The translations under genes were made by a program, and so were the position numbers. 64,000 nt of DNA, taken from assembly GCF_001613205.1 (NCBI RefSeq), contig NZ_BDBX01000004.1, positions 434,001 to 498,000 on the forward strand. Reading direction: 5' to 3'. The stretch comes from Nocardia sienata NBRC 100364. Its GTDB lineage: Bacteria > Actinomycetota > Actinomycetes > Mycobacteriales > Mycobacteriaceae. The notes below the pieces were generated by a model. That model was not told where the DNA came from. It made no database searches and saw only the letters and a program-made list of their open reading frames with translations. Positions within the stretch are counted from its first letter, which is position 1. Each line of letters starts with the position of its first letter. Positions 50,226 through 59,076 of this stretch are shown piece after piece.

Positions 50226-51383
50226 ATGAGCACCACTGACACCCCCGTCCGCCTGCGGGCGGTCGCGGCGCCGGACCAACCGGACGTCACCCCCGCCCTG
50301 GAGGAGCTGTACCGCGGCTTCGAGCAGGAGTTGCTGGTTCCGCTGTGGACCGAGATCGGTGATCTCATGCCGGCGCATCCGCGATCGCGAGCGGTACCGC
50401 ATCTGTGGCGGTGGGAGAATCTGCTGCGGCTGGCGGCGCAGGCGGGCGATATCGTGCCGGTCGGTCGCGGAGGTGAGCGGCGGGCGATCGCGCTGGCGAA
50501 TCCGGCGCTCGGTGGGCGGCCGTTCGCGACGCCGACATTGTGGGCCGCGATCCAGTATCTGATGCCCGGCGAGGACGCCCCGGAGCACCGGCATACCCAG
50601 CACGCCTTCCGGTTCGTGGTGGAGGGGTCGGGGGTGTGGACGGTGGTCGGCGGCACCGGGGACACGGCCGACGGCGACGCGGTGCCGATGCGGCGCGGGG
50701 ATTTCCTACCGCAGGCCGGGTGGAACTGGCATGCGCACCACAATGCGACCTCGGAGCCGATGGCCTGGATCGACGGACTGGACATTCCGTTCCAGTACGT
50801 CGTGGAATCGCAGTTCTTCGAGTTCGGGCGCGCGGAGATCAGTGATGCGGAGCGGATCACGCCACAGCGGTCGCGGTCGGAACGGTTGTGGGGGCACCCG
50901 GGGCTGCGGCCGCTGTCGGTGGGTGCGGTGGCGCCGGGGTCGCCGTTGCTGGCCTACAAGTGGGAGCACACGGATGCCGCGTTGAACGATCAACTGCTGT
51001 TGGAGAAGGAGGGGTACGGCGGCACCGTCGAACCCGGGCACGCGGCCGTGCGGTTCTCGAATCCGCACGACGGCACCGATGTGCTGCCGACCATGCGGGC
51101 GGAATTCCACCGGATCACCCGGGGCGCGGAGACCGCGCCGGTCCGGGAGACCGGATCGTCGGTGTATCAGGTCTTCGACGGGTCCGGCACGGTGACCGTG
51201 GGAGACAAGAGCTGGTCGATCACCCGCGGTGACCTGTTCGTCGTCCCCTCGTGGGAACCCTTCTCCGCCAAGTCGGAAGCCGGTGGCACCGACTCCGACT
51301 CCGGCGCCCTGGACCTCTTCCGTTTCTCGGACGCGCCCGTTTTCGAGGCGCTCCGGCTCGACCGTCAGGAGATCACCCGATGA
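50226..51383 (+). CDS. Gentisate 1,2-dioxygenase
   Basis: 385 residues, a bicupin. The first cupin carries the Fe ligands in APEHRHTQHAFRFVVEG, with FLPQAGWNWHAHHNATSEPM as the second motif; PLWTEIGDLMPAHPRSRAVP near residue 40 is typical of gentisate and related ring-cleaving dioxygenases. It opens gentisate with O2 to maleylpyruvate. The ATG at 50226 is preceded by a weak purine-rich site (the mRNA leader is short). Its stop overlaps the next ATG by 4 nt. First gene of the operon gentisate dioxygenase – hydrolase – isomerase – hydroxylase. Confidence 0.92.
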   Translation: MSTTDTPVRLRAVAAPDQPDVTPALEELYRGFEQELLVPLWTEIGDLMPAHPRSRAVPHLWRWENLLRLAAQAGDIVPVGRGGERRAIALANPALGGRPFATPTLWAAIQYLMPGEDAPEHRHTQHAFRFVVEGSGVWTVVGGTGDTADGDAVPMRRGDFLPQAGWNWHAHHNATSEPMAWIDGLDIPFQYVVESQFFEFGRAEISDAERITPQRSRSERLWGHPGLRPLSVGAVAPGSPLLAYKWEHTDAALNDQLLLEKEGYGGTVEPGHAAVRFSNPHDGTDVLPTMRAEFHRITRGAETAPVRETGSSVYQVFDGSGTVTVGDKSWSITRGDLFVVPSWEPFSAKSEAGGTDSDSGALDLFRFSDAPVFEALRLDRQEITR

Positions 51384-52210
51384 AACTCGCCACCCTTCGC
51401 GTCGACGGCGGCACCCGCGCGGTGCGCCTCGACGGTGACACGCTCGTCGACCTGGGCTACGCCGACCTCGGCGCGCTGTTCGCCCGGGACGACTGGGCCA
51501 CGATCGCGGCCGAGGCCACCGGGCGGACCTGGCCGGCGGCCGGCGCGGATTTCGCCGCGGTGGTGCCGAACCCGTCGAAGGTGATCTGCGTCGGGCACAA
51601 CTACACCAACCACATCAAGGAGATGGGGCGCGAACTCCCCAGCTACCCGACCCTTTTCCCGAAGTTCGCCGACAGCCTCATCGGACCGGACGATCCGATC
51701 GTGAAACCGGCCGAGACCGACGCGCTGGACTGGGAGGTCGAGCTGGTGGTGGTCGTGGGCAAGCCGGTGCGGCGGGCCACCGAGGCCGAAGCCGCGGACG
51801 CCATCGCGGGGTTCACCGTGATGAACGATGTGTCGGTGCGGGACTGGCAGTTCCGGACGATCGAATGGACGCAGGGCAAGATCTGGGACTCCTCCACCCC
51901 GGTCGGACCCTATGTCGTCACCCCGGACGAGGTCGGCGGAGTGCGGCCGGCGCTCGAGGTGGAGACGCTGGTCGACGGACAGGTCATGCAGCACGACGAC
52001 ACCGGGACGCTGCTGTTCGACCCGGTGCGCCTGGTGCAGTACATCTCGACGGTGATCCGGCTGAACCCCGGCGACCTGATCGCCACCGGCACCCCGGCCG
52101 GGGTCGGTCACGCCCGGGACCCGAAGGTCTATCTGGTCGGCGGGGAAACCGTGGTGACCCGGATCGCCGGGCTGGGGGCGTGCACGAACAAGGTCGTGAA
52201 GGCCTCGTGA
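51380..52210 (+). CDS. Fumarylpyruvate hydrolase (FAH family)
   Basis: 276 residues. VICVGHNYTNHIKEMGRELP opens the FAH barrel, DWEVELVVVVGKPVRRATEA holds the metal-binding Glu pair, GFTVMNDVSVRDWQFRTIEW the Asp, and GDLIATGTPAGVGHARDPK the C-terminal loop. In the gentisate pathway this family cleaves fumarylpyruvate to fumarate and pyruvate, which fits the neighbours exactly. The ATG at 51380 overlaps the dioxygenase stop (ATGA), and its stop overlaps the isomerase start (GTGA). Confidence 0.9.
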   Translation: MKLATLRVDGGTRAVRLDGDTLVDLGYADLGALFARDDWATIAAEATGRTWPAAGADFAAVVPNPSKVICVGHNYTNHIKEMGRELPSYPTLFPKFADSLIGPDDPIVKPAETDALDWEVELVVVVGKPVRRATEAEAADAIAGFTVMNDVSVRDWQFRTIEWTQGKIWDSSTPVGPYVVTPDEVGGVRPALEVETLVDGQVMQHDDTGTLLFDPVRLVQYISTVIRLNPGDLIATGTPAGVGHARDPKVYLVGGETVVTRIAGLGACTNKVVKAS

Positions 52211-52833
52211 CCGGGCGGACCCACGCCGACTCGCTGAAGTGGGCCGAACACGGGACGGGGCTGTTCGTCACGCAGGCCGCTCTGCTCGACGACCAGTCGA
52301 TGTCGGCGCCGAGCGGCCTGCCCGGGTGGACGCGTAAGCATCTGGTGGCGCATGTCGCGGCCAATGCCGACGCGCTCGGAAATCTGGTGCGCTGGGCCCG
52401 CACCGGCGAACGCACGCCGATGTATTCCTCGCCCGACCAGCGCAATGCCGATATCGAGTCGGGCGCCGCGCTGGCCGCGGACGAGCTGACCGCCTGGTTG
52501 AACGAGGCGGTGCGCAAACTGTCCGTCGCGATGGCGGCGCTGCACGGCGACGACTGGCACAACGAGGTCGTCACCGCGCAGGGGCGGACCGTCCCGGCCA
52601 CGGAGATCCCGTGGCTGCGGGCGCGCGAGGTGTGTGTCCATGCCGTCGATCTCGGCACGGGCACCACCTTCGCCGACCTCCCCGACGCGTTCCTGTCCGC
52701 GCTCGTCACCGATATCCGGGGCAAACGCGGACTCGACGAAATCCCCGACGGCCCGCTACCCGAGGTCACCGCGTACCTCGCCGGTCGTCCCCATTCCCTC
52801 GCCGGCGTCCCCGACCTCGGCCCCTGGTTGTAG
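52207..52833 (+). CDS. Mycothiol-dependent maleylpyruvate isomerase
   Basis: 208 residues. The DinB-like four-helix metal site is visible: His49 in HLVAHVAANADALGNLVRWA, and the Glu/His pair in REVCVHAVDLGTG (E-x3-H). A C-terminal domain ends the protein, as in the actinobacterial enzyme from Corynebacterium. It isomerises maleylpyruvate to fumarylpyruvate with mycothiol as cofactor, replacing the glutathione-dependent enzyme of proteobacteria. The GTG at 52207 overlaps the hydrolase stop. The use of mycothiol supports an actinobacterial host. Confidence 0.9.
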   Translation: MTGRTHADSLKWAEHGTGLFVTQAALLDDQSMSAPSGLPGWTRKHLVAHVAANADALGNLVRWARTGERTPMYSSPDQRNADIESGAALAADELTAWLNEAVRKLSVAMAALHGDDWHNEVVTAQGRTVPATEIPWLRAREVCVHAVDLGTGTTFADLPDAFLSALVTDIRGKRGLDEIPDGPLPEVTAYLAGRPHSLAGVPDLGPWL

Positions 52834-52845
52834 AGGAGGCTCATT

Positions 52846-54099
52846 GTGAGCACCCCTGACGTCGTCATCGTCGGCGGCGGCATCGGCGGGCTGAGTACCG
52901 CTTTCGCGCTGTCCCGGCTCGGCCTGCAGGTACGGGTCCTGGAGCAGGCGAAACAGTTCGGTGAGGTCGGCGCGGGCATTCAGCTCGCGCCCAACTGCAC
53001 CCGCATCCTCGACGACTACGGTCTGCTGGGCGAGGTGAAGGCCCGCGGGGTCGTGCCCGACCGGATGGTGATGCGGGACGCGGTCGACGGAAGCGAACTG
53101 ACCTCACTCGACCTGCGCGATCTGGAACGCGAGTACGGCTTCCCGTACCTGGTCATCCACCGCAGTGATCTGCACGCGCTGTTCCTGGAGGCGTGCCGGG
53201 ACGCGGGTGTCGAACTACTCACCGAACAGCGTGTCGTCTCCTACGCCCAGGGCGAGGGAAAAGCCGGTGCGACAACGCAAGCCGGTGCTGTGCACGAGGC
53301 GAATATCGTGATCGCGGCCGACGGGTTGCATTCCATCGCGCGCACACTGTTCACCGACGACCGGCCGGTGTCCTCGGCCTATGTCGCCTACCGCGGTACC
53401 GTGCCGATCGCGGAGGTGGACCGGCCGGTGGACCTCTCCGAAGTGGTCGTCTATGTCGGTCCGCGCTGCCATTTCGTCCACTACGGGCTGCGGGGCGGCG
53501 ATCTGCTCAACCAGGTGGCGGTGTTCGAATCCCCGAAGGCCGTGGCCGGGCTCGACGACTGGGGCACTCCCGACGAACTCGATACCGCTTTCGCCGCGAC
53601 CTGCGATTTCGTCCAGGATCGGCTGCCGCATATGTGGCGGGACAAATGGTGGCGGATGTACGACCGCGACCCGATCGACACCTGGGTCGACGGACGGATC
53701 GCGCTGCTCGGCGACGCCGCCCACCCACCGCTCCAGTACATGGCGCAGGGCGCGATCATGGCGATCGAGGACGGGTGGGTACTCGCCGAACATGTCCGGC
53801 GGCTGCGGGACACCGACGGTGTGGTCGACTGGTTGGGGGCACTCGCGGCGTACGAGGCGGTCCGTCCGGAACACTGCCGGCGGGTGGTGCTGACGGCCCG
53901 GGCGTGGGGTGAACTCTGGCATCTCGACGGGATCCGGCGCGCGCAGCGCAATGTGCTGCTGCGGGAGCGCGCGGTCGGCGACTACTCGTTCACCGACTGG
54001 ATCTACGGTCCGACTGCCCTGTTCCCCGCGGACGAACCCGCGATGTTCGAGCCGATACCGCTCGACTCGGCCGACCGGGTGGGTGCCTGGCCCGTGTAG
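52846..54099 (+). CDS. 3-Hydroxybenzoate 6-hydroxylase-type FAD monooxygenase
   Basis: 417 residues, single-component group A flavoprotein hydroxylase. DVVIVGGGIGGLSTAFALSR is the FAD dinucleotide fold, IVIAADGLHSIARTLF the DG motif, and ALLGDAAHPPLQYMAQGAIM the GD motif. VGAGIQLAPNCTRILDDYGL groups it with 3-hydroxybenzoate 6-hydroxylases and salicylate hydroxylases. It would hydroxylate 3-hydroxybenzoate to gentisate with NADH and O2, feeding the three enzymes upstream. GTG at 52846 follows AGGAGG with six-base spacing. A long hairpin terminator lies 18 bp downstream. Confidence 0.88.
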   Translation: MSTPDVVIVGGGIGGLSTAFALSRLGLQVRVLEQAKQFGEVGAGIQLAPNCTRILDDYGLLGEVKARGVVPDRMVMRDAVDGSELTSLDLRDLEREYGFPYLVIHRSDLHALFLEACRDAGVELLTEQRVVSYAQGEGKAGATTQAGAVHEANIVIAADGLHSIARTLFTDDRPVSSAYVAYRGTVPIAEVDRPVDLSEVVVYVGPRCHFVHYGLRGGDLLNQVAVFESPKAVAGLDDWGTPDELDTAFAATCDFVQDRLPHMWRDKWWRMYDRDPIDTWVDGRIALLGDAAHPPLQYMAQGAIMAIEDGWVLAEHVRRLRDTDGVVDWLGALAAYEAVRPEHCRRVVLTARAWGELWHLDGIRRAQRNVLLRERAVGDYSFTDWIYGPTALFPADEPAMFEPIPLDSADRVGAWPV

Positions 54100-54117
54100 T
54101 CGCCCGGCGCCGGACCT

Positions 54118-54145
54118 GCGACCGGTCCGGCCGCGAACCGGTCGC
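54118..54145 (+). terminator. Hairpin terminator of the gentisate operon
   Basis: GCGACCGGT and ACCGGTCGC form a perfect 9-bp stem with a 10-base loop, 18 bp after the hydroxylase stop. No U-tract follows. Confidence 0.55.
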
Positions 54146-54228
54146 GGGCGGGCGGTCTCCACCGGACGTCCGGCTCGCACGGCTGTGGGGGCCTACTGCC
54201 TTGCCGCCGCCACCGGCCCGCCAGTAAA

Positions 54229-54246
54229 ATGTGATGCCTGTCACAT
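54229..54246. promoter_or_regulatory. Perfect CRP/FNR-type binding site
   Basis: ATGTGA-TGCCTG-TCACAT is a perfect 6-6-6 dyad containing the classic TGTGA-N6-TCACA sequence of CRP-family regulators, also used by the mycobacterial CRP homologue. It lies 97 bp before the start of the cupin gene in an AT-richer patch, a good place for activation or repression of that gene. Confidence 0.7.
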
Positions 54247-54342
54247 CAAATGCTCGGCTGTGCCGAGATCGGCAGCGCGGGCGCCCGAAGGAGAAATCCG
54301 ACCCATCCGGAACGGGGATTCGCAGTACCGAGGAGAACGATT

Positions 54343-54705
54343 ATGTCCGGTTTGGTACGCAAGAGCTTCGATTCACCCGAGGAAACCCGTCCATTCGAGG
54401 CAGGCAAGGGCAAGATGGACCTGGTCAACCTCGACGCCGGCCCGGTGGGCCGGGCGGTCTTCGAACCCGGCTGGCGCTGGTCGGAACATGTCCGGCCGAT
54501 CGCCGGGACCGACAGTTGCCAGGCGCCCCATACGGGCTACTGCCTCTCGGGGCATCTGGCGGTGGTCATGGACGACGGCGAGAAACAGGAATACGGCCCC
54601 GGCGATTTCATGATCGTCCCACCCGGACACGATGCCTGGACCGTCGGCGACGAACCCTGCGTCATGATCGACTGGCAGGGGGTCACCGACTACGCCAAGC
54701 GGTGA
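54343..54705 (+). CDS. Cupin-domain protein
   Basis: 120 residues, one cupin barrel: GRAVFEPGWRWSEHVRPIAG, then CQAPHTGYCLSGHLAVVMDD, YGPGDFMIVPPGHDAWTVGD. Only part of the usual HxH/E metal set is present (two His in the first motif region, one in the second), so metal binding is uncertain. It may be a small sensor or enzyme; its function is unknown. GAGGAG lies seven bases before the ATG at 54343; upstream codons back to 54250 would cover the promoter and are not used. A perfect CRP-type site at 54229-54246 suggests cAMP- or redox-linked control. Confidence 0.8.
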   Translation: MSGLVRKSFDSPEETRPFEAGKGKMDLVNLDAGPVGRAVFEPGWRWSEHVRPIAGTDSCQAPHTGYCLSGHLAVVMDDGEKQEYGPGDFMIVPPGHDAWTVGDEPCVMIDWQGVTDYAKR

Positions 54706-54726
54706 GCTTCGCGCGTCCGCCGGATA

Positions 54727-56280
54727 TCAGTTGACCTGGCGGCCGCGGCCGCTCCAGTACGGTGCGCGCAGTGTGAACTTCTGAAGTTTTCCGGTCGCGG
54801 TCCGGGCCAGTTCGCTGCGGAACTCCACCGAGGTCGGCGCCTTGTAGCCGGCCAGTCGCTGTTTGCACCAGGCGATCAGCTCCGCTTCGGTCGCATTGCT
54901 CGCTTCGGCGTCCGTGGTCAGCACGACCAGCGCTTTGATGGTCTCGCCCCATTTGTCGCTCGGTACCGCGATCACCGCCACCTCGGCGACGGCGGGATGG
55001 GAGAACAGGCAGTCCTCGACTTCGATCGAGGACACGTTCTCGCCGCCGGTGATGATCACATCCTTTTTGCGGTCGGCGATGGTCAGGTAGCCGTCGTCGC
55101 CGAAGGCTCCGCCGTCGCCGGTGTGGAACCATCCGCCGGCCAGCGCGGCCGCGCTCTCCTCGGGGCGGTCCCAGTAGCCCTCCATCACCACATTGGACCG
55201 GGCCAGCACCTCGCCCGCGCCCTCCTCGGGTTCCTCGGACCGCAACCGGACGCCCAGGGCCGGGGCCCCGGCGCGGGTCAGCTTCGCGGCCCTGGCCTCG
55301 GGATCGAGGTCGTCCCATTCGGCCCGGGAGCGGTTGACGGTCAGCAGCGGTGAAGTTTCGGTCAGACCGTAGATCTGGATGAACTCCCAGCCGAGTTCCT
55401 CTTCGACACGGGCGACGGTTTTCGTCGGCGGCGGCGCCCCGGCCATGATGATCCGCACCCGGTCGCGTCCGGGGATCTCACCCTTCCAGGTCTGCGCCGC
55501 GTCGAGTACCGCGGCCGCGACCGCCGGCGCCGCGCACAGCACCGTGACGCCGTGATCGCGGACGCGGCGCAGGATCTCGGCGCCGTCTATCTTGCGCAGG
55601 ACGATGTGGCGGGCACCGACGCCGGTCATCGCGAACGGCATGCCCCAGCCGTTCGCGTGGAACATCGGCAGGGTGTGCAGATAGACGTCGCGGTCGCTGA
55701 TCGTGGCGTGCAGGCCGAAGGTGACGGCATTGACCCAGATACTGCGATGGGTGATCTGCACGCCCTTGGGGCGGGCGGTGGTCCCGGAGGTGTAGTTGAT
55801 GGTGGCGGTGGCGGATTCGTCGGGTTCCCACGGCCGCGGAACCGCCCCGGGGGCGGCGTAGAGGTCGGTGTCGCCGCCCAGCACGAACTTGTGCTCGCAG
55901 TCGACCTCGCCGAGCGAGTCGGCGAGTTCCGGATCCACGTACAGGGCGCGGGCCCCGGAGTTCTCGACGATGTAGCGCACCTCGTCCGGGCGCAGGCGGA
56001 AGTTGATCGGGACCAGCACCCGGCCCCAGCCGCTCACCCCGAAGAACGAGGTCAGCAGCCGGCTCGAATTGTGGCTGACCAGCGCGACCCGGTCCCCGGC
56101 CCCGATACCCAGTTCGTCGAGGCGGGCGGCCTGTCTGCGGGCGAGGTCGGCGACCCGGGAATAGGTCAGCGAGCCCTGGCCGGGTGCGGGCTGGGCGGGT
56201 TCGTCGACGATACCGATCCGGTCGCCGTACACGGTTTCGGCGCGATCGAGGAAATCGGAGACACTGAACGGGACGAACAT
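54727..56280 (-). CDS. Acyl-CoA synthetase (AMP-forming, FadD-like)
   Basis: 517 residues of the adenylate-forming superfamily. TINYTSGTTARPKGVQITHR is the P-loop motif, QIYGLTETSPLLTVN the adenine-binding motif, GWFHTGDGGAFGDDGYLTI the A8 hinge region and TATGKLQKFTLR the catalytic Lys. PMFHANGWGMPFAMTGVGA is typical of medium- or long-chain and aryl-acid ligases (FadD/AlkK type). It makes an acyl- or aroyl-CoA; the acid is unknown. AGGAGG lies close before the ATG at 56280. It is codirectional with the thiamine operon but 145 bp after it and probably separate. Confidence 0.88.
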   Translation of the reverse strand: MFVPFSVSDFLDRAETVYGDRIGIVDEPAQPAPGQGSLTYSRVADLARRQAARLDELGIGAGDRVALVSHNSSRLLTSFFGVSGWGRVLVPINFRLRPDEVRYIVENSGARALYVDPELADSLGEVDCEHKFVLGGDTDLYAAPGAVPRPWEPDESATATINYTSGTTARPKGVQITHRSIWVNAVTFGLHATISDRDVYLHTLPMFHANGWGMPFAMTGVGARHIVLRKIDGAEILRRVRDHGVTVLCAAPAVAAAVLDAAQTWKGEIPGRDRVRIIMAGAPPPTKTVARVEEELGWEFIQIYGLTETSPLLTVNRSRAEWDDLDPEARAAKLTRAGAPALGVRLRSEEPEEGAGEVLARSNVVMEGYWDRPEESAAALAGGWFHTGDGGAFGDDGYLTIADRKKDVIITGGENVSSIEVEDCLFSHPAVAEVAVIAVPSDKWGETIKALVVLTTDAEASNATEAELIAWCKQRLAGYKAPTSVEFRSELARTATGKLQKFTLRAPYWSGRGRQVN

Positions 56281-56425
56281 GGCCCTCCTACGGATCCTGC
56301 GTGCCCCGGGAGGCGATTCTGCGGACCTTCCGGCGGTCCGACGATTGTCTCGCCGAATCGGTCACCGCGGGCCGGAATTCTTACGGCGGTCCATCCGCAC
56401 CGTGGCGATCGGCCCCGGGTGGGGC

Positions 56426-57235
56426 TCAGCCGTCTCGCTGAGCGAGCGCGTGACGTGCTTCCTCGTGGAGTACGCCGAGCAGGTCCTGTTCCAGGGCCAC
56501 GAACTCGGGGGTCGTGATCATCGACAGCTCCCGGGGCCGCGGCAGATCGACACGCACGTCCCGGCGCACGGTGGCCGGACGCGCCGACAGCACGATCACC
56601 CGGTCCGACAGGTACACCGCTTCCCGGATGTCGTGGGTGATCATCAGCACCATCCACCGGTAGCGCTGCCAGACCTCCTGGAGCCACGACTGCATCTCGG
56701 TGCGGGTCAGCGAGTCCAGTGCGCCGAACGGCTCGTCCAGCAGCAGCAGTTCGCGTTCCTGGACCACGGTCCGCAGCAATGCCGCCCGCTGCCGCATACC
56801 GCCGGAGAGCTGGGACGGCCGGGCGTCCTCGAATCCGGACAATCCGAAGACCGGGAACAGTTCGCGGGCCCGGCGCCGGGCCTCCGGTTTCGGGACACCG
56901 TGCACCTGTAGTCCCAGGACGGTGTTGTCCAGGACGGTGCGCCAGGGAAACAGCAGATCCTTCTGCGGCATATAGGCGCAGTGCGGGGCCGTCGGCTCAC
57001 CGTCGCCCGTGCCGAACCGGATACTGCCCGAGTCGGGGGTCTCCAGACCGGCCAGCATATTGAAGACGGTGCTCTTGCCGCAGCCACTGGGACCGATGAC
57101 GGAGACGAACTCGCCCGGCTGCGCGGTGAACGACACACCACCGAGGACCTGCCGGTCGGGGCGGCGCCGACCGGGCCGCGGAAACGATTTGGTGAGACCG
57201 TCGACGACGATCCGGTGCCCGCGCGCGTCAGTCAT
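56426..57235 (-). CDS. thiZ: ABC transporter ATPase for pyrimidine thiamine precursor (ThiZ-like)
   Basis: 269 residues. Walker A is GPSGCGKST, signature LSGGMRQRAALLRTVV, Walker B ELLLLDEPFGALD and the switch His is in VLMITHDIREAV. The sequence belongs to the nitrate/taurine/ThiZ type. The link to thiamine comes from the riboswitch, tenA and a THI5-like binding protein in the same operon. It is the last gene; the start overlaps the permease stop by 8 nt. Confidence 0.83.
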   Translation of the reverse strand: MTDARGHRIVVDGLTKSFPRPGRRRPDRQVLGGVSFTAQPGEFVSVIGPSGCGKSTVFNMLAGLETPDSGSIRFGTGDGEPTAPHCAYMPQKDLLFPWRTVLDNTVLGLQVHGVPKPEARRRARELFPVFGLSGFEDARPSQLSGGMRQRAALLRTVVQERELLLLDEPFGALDSLTRTEMQSWLQEVWQRYRWMVLMITHDIREAVYLSDRVIVLSARPATVRRDVRVDLPRPRELSMITTPEFVALEQDLLGVLHEEARHALAQRDG

Positions 57236-58076
57236 GCCGACTCCTGTTCTCCGCGCGGGACCACGGTGCGACGAGCCGTTCGATCGCGAAGGTCAGCAGG
57301 TACAACGCGATGCTGAGCGCAGCGGTCACGAGTACCGCCGCCAGCACCAGGTCGGTGCGGAAGGAGTTCTTCTGCAGGCTCATATAGATGCCGAGGCCCT
57401 CGCTGGCGCCGACGTATTCGGCGAAGACCGCGCCGACGACCGCATAGGTGATGCCGATCCGCAATGCGGTGAAGAATCGCGGCACCGCGGAGGGCAACCG
57501 CACGTAACGGAACACCTGAACCCGGGACGCCCCCATACTGCGCAGCAGCGCACCCGCCTCGCGGTCGGCCGCGGCGAATCCCTCGATCAGCCCGATCGCC
57601 ATCGGGAAGAAGGTGACGAGCGCGACGACGAGCACTTTCGGGAGCAGCCCGAAACCGAACCAGATGATCATCAACGGCGCGATCGCGATGATCGGCAATG
57701 TCTGAGAGGCCACGAACAGCGGTACCAACGCGCGCCGCAGCCAGGGCGAGAAGTCGACCACGACGGCCAGCAGCCAGGCCAGGCTCAGCGATACCGCGAA
57801 TCCGGTCAGTGTCACCTGGAGGGTGGCGGCGGCATGGACCCCGATCTTCTCGCGGTGCGCCCACCCCTGCGCCACGACCCGTGCCGGCGACGGCAACAGC
57901 TGCGGGCGGATACCGCTGACCTCGACATAGACCTGCCACAGCACGACGAGTAGCGCCACCATCACCACAGACGGGAGCACCCAGGGGATCCCGGCCGATC
58001 GGCCCGGCGCGGTCCGGGCGGCCGGATCCGGCTCGGGCCGGACCTCGGAGCAGTCAGGGGCCGGCGAGGTAGTCAT
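57228..58076 (-). CDS. thiX: ABC permease for pyrimidine thiamine precursor (ThiX-like)
   Basis: 282 residues with six predicted membrane helices after a ~30-residue Pro-rich N-terminus. IWFGFGLLPKVLVV and the EAA-type loop LIEGFAAADREAGALLRSMG followed by ASRVQVFRYVRLP are typical of permeases of the nitrate/taurine/thiamine-precursor group. It should import a formylaminopyrimidine-like product that TenA then hydrolyses. The start overlaps the binding-protein gene by 23 nt, so translation is coupled. Confidence 0.85.
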   Translation of the reverse strand: MTTSPAPDCSEVRPEPDPAARTAPGRSAGIPWVLPSVVMVALLVVLWQVYVEVSGIRPQLLPSPARVVAQGWAHREKIGVHAAATLQVTLTGFAVSLSLAWLLAVVVDFSPWLRRALVPLFVASQTLPIIAIAPLMIIWFGFGLLPKVLVVALVTFFPMAIGLIEGFAAADREAGALLRSMGASRVQVFRYVRLPSAVPRFFTALRIGITYAVVGAVFAEYVGASEGLGIYMSLQKNSFRTDLVLAAVLVTAALSIALYLLTFAIERLVAPWSRAENRSRHD

Positions 58077-59076
58077 TGGTGAAGTAGGTCGACCAGTCCG
58101 GTTCCTCGGTCAGCGGGGCGCCGTCGGGACCGGTCAGCAGACCCTTCTCGTACAGGAAACCGGAATTCGCGGCCCACTGCTCGCGGGTCTGGACGCCCAC
58201 CCGGCCGTCGGGGCCCTTCATGAATTGCTCGGCCAGCATGCGCTGACTCTCGAACACCAGCCCCTCGTCGTTGAATGCGCCGGGGTTGGCGTCGAGGAGA
58301 TCCCGCGCCGCGGCATCCGGGTCGTCCGCGGCGAACTGGTAACCGCGCTGCAGGGCCTGCACGAACTTTCGCGCGCGGTCGGGGTTCGCGGCCAGCCAGT
58401 CCTGGTTGGCGTCGATCACGATCGCGTATGCGTCCGGGAAACCGAAGTCGGTGTAACGGAAGTACCGCATCGGGGTGCCGTTGTGCTCGGCCTCGATGCC
58501 CTCCCAGCCGAGGTAGGAGACGGTGAAGTCGGCTCGGCCCGAGTAGACGGCCTCATAGGCCGAGGTGCCCAAGGTGACGGTGGTGAATTCCCCGCGGCCG
58601 CCGTCGTTGCGGATCACCTGCTGGAGCGCTTCGACCTCACCGGGGTCGCCGAAACCGGCATAGGTTTTGCCATCCAGATCCTTGGGACGGGTGATGTCGG
58701 CGCGGTCGGCCTTCACCCCGATTCCGGTCGCCCAGTGTTGCAGCGGTGCGAGCACGGACAACGTATGCGCACCCGACGCCCGCGCGAAGGTCGACGAATT
58801 ATGGGTACTGATACCGAATTCGGCGTTACCGGCGTCGATGACCGTATCGACCGCGGTGTTGTTGTACGGCAGGATCTGCACATCCAGACCGGCGTCGGCG
58901 AAGTAGCCGCGCTGCTGCGCGACGAACAACCCCGTGTGGTTGGTGTTCGGCGTCCAGTCCAGGGCGAATCGGATGGTTTCGCCGTCGCCGGGCCCCGTGG
59001 TGCAGGCGGTGAGCGCGGACAGCGCCGCCACGGTCGCGACCACGAGCGCGAGGATTCGGCGCAGGCGGCCGCTCAT
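58054..59076 (-). CDS. thiY: THI5-like thiamine-precursor-binding lipoprotein (ThiY-like)
   Basis: 340 residues from the ATG at 59076. A lipoprotein signal ends LSALTAC (lipobox Cys25). The mature protein reads IRFALDWTPNTNHTGLFVAQ then QRGYFADAGLDVQIL, the mark of THI5/NMT1-like pyrimidine-binding proteins; VSYLGWEGIEAEHNGTPM is also typical of ThiY. Start choice is complicated by a 75-bp tandem duplication upstream that supplies in-frame ATGs at 59094, 59151 and 59226; GGAGG precedes 59094 at about ten bases, so the real start could be there. Only the start at 59076 gives a normal signal peptide. Confidence 0.88.
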   Translation of the reverse strand: MSGRLRRILALVVATVAALSALTACTTGPGDGETIRFALDWTPNTNHTGLFVAQQRGYFADAGLDVQILPYNNTAVDTVIDAGNAEFGISTHNSSTFARASGAHTLSVLAPLQHWATGIGVKADRADITRPKDLDGKTYAGFGDPGEVEALQQVIRNDGGRGEFTTVTLGTSAYEAVYSGRADFTVSYLGWEGIEAEHNGTPMRYFRYTDFGFPDAYAIVIDANQDWLAANPDRARKFVQALQRGYQFAADDPDAAARDLLDANPGAFNDEGLVFESQRMLAEQFMKGPDGRVGVQTREQWAANSGFLYEKGLLTGPDGAPLTEEPDWSTYFTNDYLAGP

